64,000 nt of DNA from a virus: positions 1 through 64,000 of the IMG/VR virus record IMGVR_UViG_3300045978_000284; one strand, written 5' to 3'. Shown here one piece after another: positions 54,914 through 64,000 of this stretch. Position 1 is the stretch's first letter, and every line of letters begins with the position of its first letter. A program made the position numbers and the translations under genes. The notes under the pieces were generated by a model. That model did no database searches. It was not told where the DNA came from and saw nothing but the letters and a program-made list of their open reading frames with translations.

Positions 54914-57900
54914 CGAACGGCTGATGTACGAGGTGCAGGCCACCTGGCGGGACAACGCCACCCAGGGCATCCGCGAGTTCCAGCAGCAGCTCGCCACCAC
55001 GACGAAGAACACCGTCGACTGGATGGCGACGACGCGAGATGCCATCCCGATCGCCGGGCAGCTCCAGCAGCGATGGAACGAGGTCGCGCTGGCGATGCGC
55101 AACGTGGCGCCGTCGATCGCCCAGACCATGACCAACCTGACGTCGCTGCACGGCGTCATCCAGCTGGGGGCCCGGCTGATCACAGACCGGATCACCGCGA
55201 CCAACAAGGCCGCGGAGAGCCAGGCTCAGTGGAACATCTCGATTCGCAGCATGACGATGGACGCGTTCGAGGCGGAGCTGGCCTCGGCCAACCGCTCACT
55301 CGAAGAGTTCACGGTCCGCAGCGAGAGCTTCCTCGGGCGCCTGGTCAACGCCTGGACCGATGCCAAGAAAAAGTTCCAGGAAGGCCAGACGACCCGCGAA
55401 CAGTTCCAGGCCGCCCAGCAACAGTTCAACGAAGCGTTTACCCTACGCGAGCTACCGCAGCTGCAGATCCGCGACCAGCTGGAGATGCTCGCCATCCAGC
55501 GACGCATGGCCGAGGCCAAGCGGGACGCATCCCGGACCGAGCAGGAAGCCGCCCAGCACGAGCGGGAGCGCGTGCTCATCATGCGCCAGCAGCGCGAGCT
55601 GCAGCTCGAGCTGGAGCGGATCGAGCTGCGCCGCCAGATCGCCGCCTCCCAGGCCATGGGGCAGACGGCCCGAGCAGAGTACTACCAGGGGCGCCTGGCT
55701 CGGGTGGACCAAGCGGGGGTCGCCGCCCAGCAGATCGAGGATCTCGAACGCCAGCCGCGACGCGGCACCGTGACGGGCACGGGCACGGTCAGCTTCCGGG
55801 AAGGCCGCCAGCTGATCGCGCCGGCGGTCGCCGCGCTGGCGCCCGAGTTTGCCGGCCCGGTCTTCCAGGGCGCCCAGGCCCTGCGCCTCGGCGGCTTCGT
55901 CGCGGCCTCGGGAGCGATGGGCGCCGGCATCGCCCTCGGTGCGATCGGCGTCGGCGTGACGGCGCTCGCCGCGTACATGAACGCCGCGAACGAGGCGGCG
56001 CAGGCGCAGGCCGCGCTGAACCTCGCGGTCCGCTCCTTCGATGTGAGCGGGCTCCATTCCCAGCTGCGCTCGCTCCACGGGGACCTGGAGCTGATCGACG
56101 TCCGTGCGGAGTCGATCACCGGGCACTTCGTCAACATGAGCGCGGCGTTCTACAAGTTCCTGACCGGCATGCCCACGGAGCGCGAGCTGTTCGTCCAGCG
56201 CGCAGCCGCGCTGTCGGCGATTTTCGCCGAGACCGAAGGAGCGGCCGCGACGGCGCGGGCCAACCAGGCGATCATCGGCGGCCAGCAGGCCGGCGTCGGG
56301 GCCCAGCTCGAGGAGGCCCGCTTCCGTCGTGGCCTGGCGGTGTCCCCGGGGGCGATCGCGGGAGCCGTCGGGGTGGAGCGCGGCCTCATGCAGCGCCAGA
56401 CCGAGCTGGAGGTGCAGAGCCTCAACGAACAGCTGCGGGAGCTCGAAGCGCAGCGGCGCAGCCGCCTGAAGCCCATCGAGGATCTCATCCGTCGCTTCGA
56501 GAACATCCCGGGCGGCGACATGGGCGAGCGCGCCGGCCAGATGAGCCGCGACATCGAGGCGCGCCTCAGGTGGGAGATGCGCACCGGCTTCCGGGACCCC
56601 GCGCTCCCGCGATTGAGGGAAGAGCAGCAGACCATGGCGCGGGCCGCCAGAGCGGGCGGGCTCGAACAGCTGCGCACATCGGCGGAGGAAGAGTTCGAGG
56701 GCCGGCGCCAGCAGCTCATCATGCAGCGCGCCGCCGTCGAAGAGCGCGGGGCGACGGCGCGGCGCGGGCTCGACATCGAGCTGCAGCTGGGCAATCTCCA
56801 GCGCATCCAGGAGGGTCTGCAAAGCATCATCTCGGCGCGCACGCTCCTGTCGCAAGGCACCATCGAGGGAGCCCGCTACGAGCGCGGCCGCGCCATCATC
56901 CCCCAGGACATCGAGCGCGCCGGGGCCATCGAACGCGCGGAGATCGTCCAGACGCTGGACCTCGAATCGTGGACGCTCAGGAATCAGCTCACCCAGCTCG
57001 ACGAGGAGCGAAAACTCCGCGGCAGCGAACCCTACGGTCGCCGCGAGGCGCTCGAAACCCAGCTCGACGCCCTGGCCCGCCGCCGGCTGAACGTCCTGCA
57101 GCAGTTCGACGACCGCCTCCAGGCCGAGCGCCAGGCCATGATCGAGGCCATCCGGGTCCGGGAACAGCAAGGCGAGCTGCTGCTCGACTCCGCGCTCTAC
57201 GGTGCGGTGAGCCCCCTGGCCCAGCAGCAAGCGGAGGAATACGGCCAGCGGATCATGGCCGGCCAGGAGCTGCAGCGCACCTACAACCTGCCGGCCATCA
57301 TGGAGCAGCTGCAGGGGCGCATCCCGGAGGCCTTGCGCGAGCGCCTGGGGCGCGCCGCGCCGGCGATCGCCCCGATGGAGATCTCCCAGATCCAGCGCGA
57401 GATGGACTTTCGCGCCCAGCAGGAGCAGTACCGCCTGGCGGGACGCGACCGCGAGATCCAGGCCCGTCAGGAGCAGTTCCAGGCGCTCTACCAGATGGGC
57501 CAGATCACACAGCCCGAGATGTCCCGCGCCGAGATCGCCGGCATGGCGGAGCAGGTCGACGTCCTCACCGACCGCATCCGCGAGCTGAACCGCCAGCGCG
57601 ACGCGCTTGCCGACACCAGCCAGAACCAGGCCCAGCGGGAAGCGCTCGTGGAGGAGACGCGCAAGACCACCGCCGAGATCGAGCGGCTCTACCGGGACAT
57701 GATCGTGTCGATCAAGGAAGTGGGGGACCAGGAGGACCCCTTCGCCGGCGTCATCAAGGGCCTCCAGGACGTGGCCTCCGGCGCCGAACAGTGGGGCACC
57801 CGGATGCGCTCGATCGTGCAGGGCACGGCGTCCGACCTGGGCGGCTTCATGTCGAACAGCTTCTTCACCGTGGTGGACGAGGGATTCAAGGGGCTCGGGC

Positions 57901-60635
57901 CGCTGGCCGAGCAGGCGGGGCGCGCCATCGTCACGCGCTTCCTCTCGGCATTCGCAGAGGCCCAGCTCTCGGATCTCGCCAAGATGTTCCTGGGCCAGGG
58001 AGCCGCCCGCGGCTTCCCGACGCTGACGAGCATCGCCCCGTCGGGTGCCGCCGACGGCGGGGCTCCCACCACAGGCGGCATCCTCCCGGCGGCGGCGGCG
58101 ATCGCGCCCTTCGTGTCGAGTGGTCCGATCGCGCATCCGGCCGAGCCCTCGAGGCCGACGGGTGTCAGCGTACCCGCTGCGGTCCCGGCCGTCCCGGCGG
58201 AGCCCGTCGAGATTCCGGAGCCCGTCGCGATCCCCGCCGAACCCGCGGAGCCCGTCGAGATTCCGGAGCCCGTCGCGCTGCCCGCGCCGCCCATCGGCGT
58301 TGTCCAGCTTCCGCATCTTCTCGCGATTCCAGCCGATCCTCTGGCGCCCATCGACATCCCGGAGCCCATCGCCCTGCCCTCCGGCCCCCTGCTGCCGATC
58401 GAGATCCCGGAACCCATCGCGATTCCGTCGGATCCGCTCGTGCCGATCGAGATCCCCGCGCCCATCGCGCTCCCGGCGGGCCCGCTCCTCCAGGTCGAGG
58501 TCCCGGAGCCGATTGCGCTCCCGGCGGAGCCGGTCGATCTGACCGCGATGCCATCCGTGGCCACGGTGGCGCCGCCGCTGCTGCCAGAGTTCGTGGCCTT
58601 GTCGCCCGCGCCGACCCAGACGCCGCTTGGGTTGGCGGGTCAGATTGGCCAGCTCGCCCGCATCCTCACGGGCGGCCTCGTGGGAGGTCAGCGCCAGCCG
58701 ATCGCCGTCCCGCCTGACCTGATCAGCGCCTTGGTCCTGCCCGGAGCGGCCGTGCCAGGCGCGCAGGCCGTCTCCGGCCCCATGGAGCCGATGGGGCAAG
58801 GCTTCGCCTTCCCAGACGTCAGCCAGTACAGCTTCGGACTGGGCCGCGTCACGGCGCCACAGGTGGGGACCCCCGTCGTCCCTCGTGCACCGGCCACTGG
58901 GTTCTCGGGATTCGTCGAGGGGCTGGGAACGTCGGTGCGCGGGTTCCTCGGCACGCCGATCTCGCAGTTCTTCGGCGGCGGGACGTCCGCGGCCGCCCAG
59001 GCGCGGCAGCTCCAGAGCATGGACGCGTTCGCCACGTTCGACGAGATGGGCACGGCGATGCCCTCCCAGACACCTGGGTTCCAGTCCATGACGCGGTTCG
59101 GCGAGTTCGGCGAGATCACGCCTTCGGTGTCGGCCGCCGGCGCTGGGAGTGGCTTCGACCTGACCGCGGCGCTGCAGTCGCTGACCGTGGGCCAGGGGCT
59201 CGGCCTCGCGCTCTCCTCGGTGACCTTCGGTGTCGGCCTCTACTCGGCCTACCAGTCGGGATCGCCCCTGGCGGGCACGATCACGGGCGGGCTCTCTGGC
59301 GCGGCCCTGGGCGGCCAGCTGGCGGCCACGGGCCTCGTCCCGGTGGCCAGCTCGACGGCCGGCGCGATCGGGGCGGGCGTGGGCGCCGCGGCGGGGCTCG
59401 CGCTGGCGCTCGCCGGTCGGGCCAAGACGAAGCAGGAAAAGCGAACAGCTATCAACCGGACGCGGCGCATGGGGGCCTATGCCACGGGAGCCGCGCGCCT
59501 CGTCCGCCGTCTGGCGCAGGGGCTGGACGAGGCGGTCGACCGGGCGAACGAGGAGGTCCAGAACGCCGCGAAGAACGCCACCCTGGCGAAGCCGGTCGCG
59601 GTGCTCGACGAGTATCTACGGACGCACGTCGTCGGCGATCTGGGCGACCCCGGCTACACCATGACCAACGGGTGGAAGACCTTCGGCGGCACGATGAAGG
59701 GCATCACGGGCGAGATCCAGTACGGCCAGGCGATCGCTTTCAAGGACCCGCTGCCGAAGGGGTGGGGCATCCGCCCGGGCGGCCGCGTGATCGACCCGGA
59801 CCCGAGGTTCGATGTCATCCTGCACGAGGCCGACCTCGGGGCCGGCACGCCCCCCACAGAGTTCTGGGGCTACGCGGACGCCGGCGACGTGGTCACGGTG
59901 CTGGCTGAATACGTCCGGGTGCGGGAGAGGTTTCAGGAGATGCAGGACCGACTCGACCTGGAAGCGGCGGGCGACCGCCTGACGGCAGCGGCGGAAGCGG
60001 CGGACGAACACGTGGCGGCCATGGCCAAGCTCGCCTATGGTCAGCCGCGCGCGGCGGCGATCTTCTTCGAGTCGCTCCGGGGCGGCCAGGTGGCCGGACT
60101 GCCCCTCGGCGGCGTGATCCGGAAGCTCGCCCAGCTCAACCTGGCCGGTCGCTTCGGGCAGGACTGGCCGGTCGATGCCGAGCTGCAGGGCCTCGCGGAC
60201 GACGAGCGCCTGGGTCCCGCGGTGGATGTGCCGGACTCGTTCATCGCGGCGGACAATCTGGGGCGCCTCCGGTCGATCGTGGAGGGCGCCCGCCGCGGGC
60301 GCGAACAGCTGGACGAGGCAGACGCGGACCTGCGCGCCCAGTTCCAGGAAATCGGTGAAAAGGCCCCCATCGCCTATGATGAACGCTCGACCGTGGGGGG
60401 CGTGACCAGGCGGACGTACTTGCCGTTCCAGGCGCGGCCGGGCGGACCGGCCGACGACGTGTATGAAGCGCCCCGGGGCCAGCAGTTCCTCGTCAGCGGC
60501 CAGCAGCTCGGCTCGCTCGGACTCACGGACGATCAGGTGTCGGATCTGATCAAGCACATCCGCGAAGTGGCAGGCCGCCGGGGCATGGTGATGGACCTCG
60601 GGTCAGATGATTTCATGATGACCGGCCTCGGCTGA
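54906..60635 (+). CDS. tail tape measure protein (1909 aa)
   Basis: GTG start overlapping the chaperone frame by 8 bases. Residues 1-1050 are mainly helical coiled coil with many Gln, Arg and Glu, interrupted by a hydrophobic stretch near 330-370 (ASGAMGAGIALGAIGVGVTA). Residues about 1095-1215 are about ten proline repeats of the form PIEIPEPIAIPxxPL. A second glycine-rich hydrophobic region lies near 1430-1510. The C-terminal part is globular. Length sets the tail length, and the hydrophobic parts could help DNA cross the membrane. By residue count the tail would be very long. Confidence 0.85.
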   Translation: MPDERLMYEVQATWRDNATQGIREFQQQLATTTKNTVDWMATTRDAIPIAGQLQQRWNEVALAMRNVAPSIAQTMTNLTSLHGVIQLGARLITDRITATNKAAESQAQWNISIRSMTMDAFEAELASANRSLEEFTVRSESFLGRLVNAWTDAKKKFQEGQTTREQFQAAQQQFNEAFTLRELPQLQIRDQLEMLAIQRRMAEAKRDASRTEQEAAQHERERVLIMRQQRELQLELERIELRRQIAASQAMGQTARAEYYQGRLARVDQAGVAAQQIEDLERQPRRGTVTGTGTVSFREGRQLIAPAVAALAPEFAGPVFQGAQALRLGGFVAASGAMGAGIALGAIGVGVTALAAYMNAANEAAQAQAALNLAVRSFDVSGLHSQLRSLHGDLELIDVRAESITGHFVNMSAAFYKFLTGMPTERELFVQRAAALSAIFAETEGAAATARANQAIIGGQQAGVGAQLEEARFRRGLAVSPGAIAGAVGVERGLMQRQTELEVQSLNEQLRELEAQRRSRLKPIEDLIRRFENIPGGDMGERAGQMSRDIEARLRWEMRTGFRDPALPRLREEQQTMARAARAGGLEQLRTSAEEEFEGRRQQLIMQRAAVEERGATARRGLDIELQLGNLQRIQEGLQSIISARTLLSQGTIEGARYERGRAIIPQDIERAGAIERAEIVQTLDLESWTLRNQLTQLDEERKLRGSEPYGRREALETQLDALARRRLNVLQQFDDRLQAERQAMIEAIRVREQQGELLLDSALYGAVSPLAQQQAEEYGQRIMAGQELQRTYNLPAIMEQLQGRIPEALRERLGRAAPAIAPMEISQIQREMDFRAQQEQYRLAGRDREIQARQEQFQALYQMGQITQPEMSRAEIAGMAEQVDVLTDRIRELNRQRDALADTSQNQAQREALVEETRKTTAEIERLYRDMIVSIKEVGDQEDPFAGVIKGLQDVASGAEQWGTRMRSIVQGTASDLGGFMSNSFFTVVDEGFKGLGPLAEQAGRAIVTRFLSAFAEAQLSDLAKMFLGQGAARGFPTLTSIAPSGAADGGAPTTGGILPAAAAIAPFVSSGPIAHPAEPSRPTGVSVPAAVPAVPAEPVEIPEPVAIPAEPAEPVEIPEPVALPAPPIGVVQLPHLLAIPADPLAPIDIPEPIALPSGPLLPIEIPEPIAIPSDPLVPIEIPAPIALPAGPLLQVEVPEPIALPAEPVDLTAMPSVATVAPPLLPEFVALSPAPTQTPLGLAGQIGQLARILTGGLVGGQRQPIAVPPDLISALVLPGAAVPGAQAVSGPMEPMGQGFAFPDVSQYSFGLGRVTAPQVGTPVVPRAPATGFSGFVEGLGTSVRGFLGTPISQFFGGGTSAAAQARQLQSMDAFATFDEMGTAMPSQTPGFQSMTRFGEFGEITPSVSAAGAGSGFDLTAALQSLTVGQGLGLALSSVTFGVGLYSAYQSGSPLAGTITGGLSGAALGGQLAATGLVPVASSTAGAIGAGVGAAAGLALALAGRAKTKQEKRTAINRTRRMGAYATGAARLVRRLAQGLDEAVDRANEEVQNAAKNATLAKPVAVLDEYLRTHVVGDLGDPGYTMTNGWKTFGGTMKGITGEIQYGQAIAFKDPLPKGWGIRPGGRVIDPDPRFDVILHEADLGAGTPPTEFWGYADAGDVVTVLAEYVRVRERFQEMQDRLDLEAAGDRLTAAAEAADEHVAAMAKLAYGQPRAAAIFFESLRGGQVAGLPLGGVIRKLAQLNLAGRFGQDWPVDAELQGLADDERLGPAVDVPDSFIAADNLGRLRSIVEGARRGREQLDEADADLRAQFQEIGEKAPIAYDERSTVGGVTRRTYLPFQARPGGPADDVYEAPRGQQFLVSGQQLGSLGLTDDQVSDLIKHIREVAGRRGMVMDLGSDDFMMTGLG

Positions 60636-62821
60636 TGCCGGTCGCCGACGTCGAGTACTTCGGGTTCGGCGCGGTCACGCCGGGGGGCACCGGCCAGTCG
60701 GAGTTCCACGTCACGAACCTCAATTCGAGCGGTCCGGGCTCGCTGCGCGATGCGGTGTCGGCGAGCAACCGCTTCATCGTCTTCGACGTCGCGGGCGAGA
60801 TCCCGGTGCTCTCGGGTCCCGGGGAGAACGAGATCCGGGTCCTGGGCGACCACATCACCATCGCGGGCGAGACCGCGCCCCAGCCTGGCATCACTATCAC
60901 CGGGCGCGGCATCATCATGCGCGGTGACCTCGGAGCCCACGACGTGATCTGTCGCTACCTGCGGATCCGGAACGTCCTGTTCGACTGCATGCAGCTCTTC
61001 CGGGGGGCGTACAACATCGTCCTGGACCATCTCTCGCTCCGGCGCGCGGACGACGGCGCGTGCGACATCTCCGGGGACGCTCAGAGCAACGACCCGTCCA
61101 GGACCACCTACAACGTCACCCTGAGCAACTGCTTCCTGCACACCGGGTCGACCAGCAACAAGACCCAGCTCATCGGCTACCGGTCCAAGCGGATCTCGGT
61201 CTGGCGCAACCTCTACCGCGGCAACCAGCGGAACCCCCAGTACAAGTGGAACCCCACGGACTCGGAGTTTCTCGAGGACCCCCAGGTCGTCATGGGACCT
61301 CCGCCGGACGATACCTGCCTCGACTTCCGGAACAACCTGATCTGGGAGTGGGTGACGCAGGGCAGCTGGCTGCACCACGAGGGGCTCGGCAACTTCGTCG
61401 GCAACTACTACAGCGCGCCCAGCCGACCCAAGAGCGACCAGGTGCACGCCCTGACCATCGGGGACCCCGACCTCATCACCGGCACGGCGACGGATCGCCG
61501 CGAGGGGTTTGCCTTCTGCTATGAGAACTTCTCGGCGGACAACCTCAGCTTCGAGCTCGACTCCCGCGGGAACAAGGCCACCCCGTACCCCACGACAGAG
61601 CTCCCGATCCTGGATCCCTGGGCCTCCGCGTCCCTGGTACGCCAGTCCGCTGGCGTGGTGCCCGTCTTTCCCCGCGATGCCGAGGAGCAGGCCATCGTCG
61701 ATTCGATCGTCCTGCAGGGGCGCCCGCGCCAGCCGGTCGTCCAGATCATCCCGACCTTCGCGGCGAGCCGGGCCCGGTGGAACGGCATCACGTTCGATCT
61801 CCCGGAGCGCACGGTGGAGGCCGCGCCGGCGATCACGGCCATCCGGGGCGTCAACGCGCTGCAGAGCGGGCATCGCGAGTACCTCTTCTCGCGTTACGAC
61901 TACACGGCGCGCGTCGATCTCCTGCTGGAGAGCCCGGAGTACCAGGCGTTCCGGATGTTCTGGGAGCAGACGGCCGGACCCGGGGGCGCGTTCGAGTTCT
62001 GGCTCGATCGCTGGGTGGGCAGCGCGTGGAGCTTCGAGCGCACGCTGGCGGACCAGAACGGCCTGGTGCTGACCATGCGGAATGCCCCCAGCCGGATCCC
62101 CTACGCCGAGGTGGGCGAGGGGCGAGGCGTGGTCCTGAGCGGCAACCGAGACCTGAGCGTCTTCACGGCCCAGGCCTCTGCGCCACAGCCCACGAACTAC
62201 GACGACCCGTTCGATTATCGCGAGGGCATCGTGGCGGTGCGCGTGCGACCGGCCTTCGCGGCAATGGACAGCTCCACGCGGGTCTTCGTGGACACCGAGG
62301 AGAGCCTGTCGCCGCCCGGTTCGAACCGGCTCCTGCTCTGGAAGACCGCGGACAACCACGTGCGCTTCGATGTCTGGGACGGCACAGGCCTGAACCGCCG
62401 CGTGTACCACGTCCTCACGCCCGGCGTGGATACGTGGGAGGCCGGCCAGGGGCTCGAGCTGGTGGCGCGCTGGGGCGCGGACGGTACCCTGACGGCGTGG
62501 TACGCGGTGGATGCCGGCACGTTCATCAAGATGGAGCAGCTGGACGTGACGGGGAACGGCTTGATGTCGGCGCTCCCGCCACGACTCCTGATCGGGGCCC
62601 GCAACGACCAGAGCGGTCGCGCGGCCGGGACCTACGAGAGCGTCACGTTCTGGAAGCGCGCCTGGTCGGGGGACACGCCGTGGCGCCTGTTCGCGGCGCG
62701 CCGCCCCGTGTGGCGCAACTACTACGGCCGCGGTGAGCTGCTCTCGGCGGAGTTCGAGCCCGACCGTCCCGTGCTCAGCCGCCACCTCTGGCGCGTGACC
62801 GTCAACCTGCGCTCGGTATGA
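60635..62821 (+). CDS. pectate-lyase-like beta-helix fused to a distal-tail-type domain (728 aa)
   Basis: The start shares a base with the preceding stop. Residues 1-290 have the right-handed beta-helix sequence of pectate-lyase-like domains: SGPGSLRDAV, RFIVFDVAGEI, HITIAGETAPQPGITITGRG, CRYLRIRN and LDHLSLRRADDGACD. Residues about 410-728 match the next protein (YLFSRYDYTARVDLLLESPE, then LADQNGLVL) and contain a LamG-like sandwich. It may be a tail-tip enzyme that degrades capsule or polysaccharide. Catalytic residues were not verified. Confidence 0.65.
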   Translation: MPVADVEYFGFGAVTPGGTGQSEFHVTNLNSSGPGSLRDAVSASNRFIVFDVAGEIPVLSGPGENEIRVLGDHITIAGETAPQPGITITGRGIIMRGDLGAHDVICRYLRIRNVLFDCMQLFRGAYNIVLDHLSLRRADDGACDISGDAQSNDPSRTTYNVTLSNCFLHTGSTSNKTQLIGYRSKRISVWRNLYRGNQRNPQYKWNPTDSEFLEDPQVVMGPPPDDTCLDFRNNLIWEWVTQGSWLHHEGLGNFVGNYYSAPSRPKSDQVHALTIGDPDLITGTATDRREGFAFCYENFSADNLSFELDSRGNKATPYPTTELPILDPWASASLVRQSAGVVPVFPRDAEEQAIVDSIVLQGRPRQPVVQIIPTFAASRARWNGITFDLPERTVEAAPAITAIRGVNALQSGHREYLFSRYDYTARVDLLLESPEYQAFRMFWEQTAGPGGAFEFWLDRWVGSAWSFERTLADQNGLVLTMRNAPSRIPYAEVGEGRGVVLSGNRDLSVFTAQASAPQPTNYDDPFDYREGIVAVRVRPAFAAMDSSTRVFVDTEESLSPPGSNRLLLWKTADNHVRFDVWDGTGLNRRVYHVLTPGVDTWEAGQGLELVARWGADGTLTAWYAVDAGTFIKMEQLDVTGNGLMSALPPRLLIGARNDQSGRAAGTYESVTFWKRAWSGDTPWRLFAARRPVWRNYYGRGELLSAEFEPDRPVLSRHLWRVTVNLRSV

Positions 62822-63900
62822 TTCTCCCGTTCCAGCCGACCTTCTCGTACCCGCGGATCCGCTGGACGCCCCAGGGGACCTCGACGGCGATCCTGCTCGA
62901 TCTCGCCGAACAGGCCACGGAGCACTCGGCGAGCACGACCTCCCAGCGATCGACCAACATCGTCCAGGGCGGCAAGGGGGAGTACCTCTTCGCGCGGAAT
63001 GAAGAGATCCAGCGCGTGGCCTTCTTCTTCGAGGATGCGGACTACATGGCCCTGCGCACATTCTTCGAGACCCATGGCGGTCTGGGGCGGCCCTTCGAGC
63101 TGTGGGTGGACCGCTATCAGGGCAGCGTCTGGCACTTCGAGTGGAGCCTGGCGGACCAGAACGGCCTCACCTGGTCGCCCGTCGGATTCACGCCGAGCGT
63201 GGCGTCCTACGAGTGGGCGTTCCGGGGCCGCGGCATTCGGCTGGCCACCTCGCAGTACCTCACGATGAACTCCGTCCAGTCGACCGCCACACCGAACCGG
63301 ACGGGCTATGACGATCCCCTGATCAAAGAAGAGGGCATCGTCGTGGTCGACTGCAAGCCCTCATTCCCGTCCGGGGACGGTGTCCAGCACTCGTTCTTCC
63401 AGGCCTACACCAGCCCGGACACTGGGAAGAACGCGATCTATTTCTTCAAGGACACGAGCAATTTCCTGAACTGGTATTTCTTCGACGCAGCCGGCGTCGA
63501 CAAGCGCCGCTTTGCCGCGGCCGTGTGGAATACCAACGAACGGCTGACGCTCGTCGGACGCTGGACCGCAACGGGCGATCTCTCGGCCTGGTTCTCGGTC
63601 AACGGGGCGTCGTTCCAGGAGTTCACGGGCGCGGCCGGAGCGGGCACGGGGATCCTGTCGACGCAGCCGGCGACCCTCGACGTCGGCGGCACGGCCGAGG
63701 GCCTCTATGACTCGCTGGCGATCTTCAAGTTCGCCTGGCCCAACGATGCGCCGTACCGGGTCCTGGCCAACCACTTCCCGGCGTACCGCAACTACTGGCC
63801 CTATGCCGAGCTGGTGACTAACGAGTTCAACCCGCAGCGCGTGTACAAGACGCGGCACCTGTGGTCCTGGTCGCCGCTCATCCGCAACGGCGCGGCCTGA
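62818..63900 (+). CDS. distal-tail-type protein with LamG-like domain (360 aa)
   Basis: ATGA-linked. Residues 1-120 (FSYPRIRWTPQGTSTAILL, then EYLFARNEEIQRVAFFFE and FELWVDRYQGSVWHFEW) are a distal-tail-like domain. Residues about 125-330 (YDDPLIKEEGIVVVDCKPSF, then LVGRWTATGDLSAWFSVNG) form a laminin-G-like sandwich. It is a tandem paralogue of the C-terminal half of the previous gene. It probably forms the tail tip. Confidence 0.6.
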   Translation: MILPFQPTFSYPRIRWTPQGTSTAILLDLAEQATEHSASTTSQRSTNIVQGGKGEYLFARNEEIQRVAFFFEDADYMALRTFFETHGGLGRPFELWVDRYQGSVWHFEWSLADQNGLTWSPVGFTPSVASYEWAFRGRGIRLATSQYLTMNSVQSTATPNRTGYDDPLIKEEGIVVVDCKPSFPSGDGVQHSFFQAYTSPDTGKNAIYFFKDTSNFLNWYFFDAAGVDKRRFAAAVWNTNERLTLVGRWTATGDLSAWFSVNGASFQEFTGAAGAGTGILSTQPATLDVGGTAEGLYDSLAIFKFAWPNDAPYRVLANHFPAYRNYWPYAELVTNEFNPQRVYKTRHLWSWSPLIRNGAA

Positions 63901-64000
63901 TGCGGCGCGAATCCTCACGGTACCGCCTGGAGCGCCAGCGGATGGCCACCCGCCCGGTGGCCTTCGTCGTCTTCAGCGTGGTCCCGAACATGCTCGACCA
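63900..64000 (+). CDS. start of an unknown tail-tip gene (3' truncated by the window)
   Basis: The start shares a base with the preceding stop. The 33 visible residues include YRLERQRMATRPVAFVVFSV. The order of genes suggests another tail-tip or hub protein, but there is too little sequence to say. Confidence 0.5.
   Translation, partial: MRRESSRYRLERQRMATRPVAFVVFSVVPNMLD

Noticed and set aside
55452-58799. Minus-strand frame of about 1100 codons opposite the tape measure gene
   Set aside because: It lacks any family feature and arises from the codon bias and repeats of the tape measure gene.
1-64000. CRISPR array, insertion sequence or integrase
   Set aside because: No regularly spaced direct repeats, transposase or tyrosine/serine recombinase motif was found on either strand.

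Overview
The window is a contiguous piece of a large tailed double-stranded DNA phage (or prophage) genome. It is GC-rich (by eye about two-thirds GC), codes almost entirely on the plus strand, and consists mostly of genes joined by 4-base ATGA stop/start overlaps. The structural module has Mu-type head genes (DUF935-family portal, MuF domain, Mu I-type protease, DUF2190 decoration protein, gpG-type virion morphogenesis protein). It also has a tail-tube protein, a two-frame tail chaperone and a 1909-residue tape measure, but no recognisable sheath or baseplate wedge. That combination suggests a long, non-contractile tail (siphovirus) and a high-GC bacterial host. I see no integrase, DNA polymerase, RNA polymerase or clear endolysin.

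Layout. 1-4.1 kb: a ParB-like protein, a DEAH helicase and small Cys-rich proteins. 4.14-4.84 kb: a tRNA-His followed by about 620 bases of non-coding, strongly structured DNA. 4.84-7.5 kb: a lambda O-like replication initiator with iteron-like repeats inside its gene, a partner gene, and a very unusual tRNA-Glu-like gene with a hairpin inserted in its D-loop. 7.5-13.6 kb: a HerA/FtsK-type ATPase, an XRE regulator, an intein-split DNA methyltransferase/Mom-like protein, and a second ParB-like protein preceded by a near-consensus parS. 13.6-18.7 kb: a run of small, often zinc-binding proteins. 18.7-27.0 kb: terminase small and large subunits (the large one carrying a second intein), a VRR-NUC nuclease, a phage metallopeptidase, an HNH nuclease and unknown genes.

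27.0-42.6 kb opens with a promoter, leader and terminator, then a giant portal fusion (portal, Cys/His module, two-histidine phosphoesterase, MuF). An antisense homing-endonuclease-like gene follows, then virion or tail-fibre-type proteins and a 1047-residue protein in which three enzyme domains (HAD phosphatase, PD-(D/E)XK nuclease, PI3K/HipA-like kinase) each follow a copy of the same Cys/His module. 42.6-53.3 kb: a second promoter/leader/terminator, then head assembly and connector genes up to the tail tube. 53.3-64 kb: a lipoprotein, the tail chaperone pair with a probable +1 frameshift, the tape measure, a pectate-lyase-like/distal-tail fusion and its paralogue; the last gene runs off the end.

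The most notable content is the set of effector-like enzyme domains embedded in virion-associated proteins and flagged by one recurrent Cys/His header, together with the aberrant tRNA, the intragenic origin candidate and the ParB/parS pair. No database search was possible; family names come from motif recognition.
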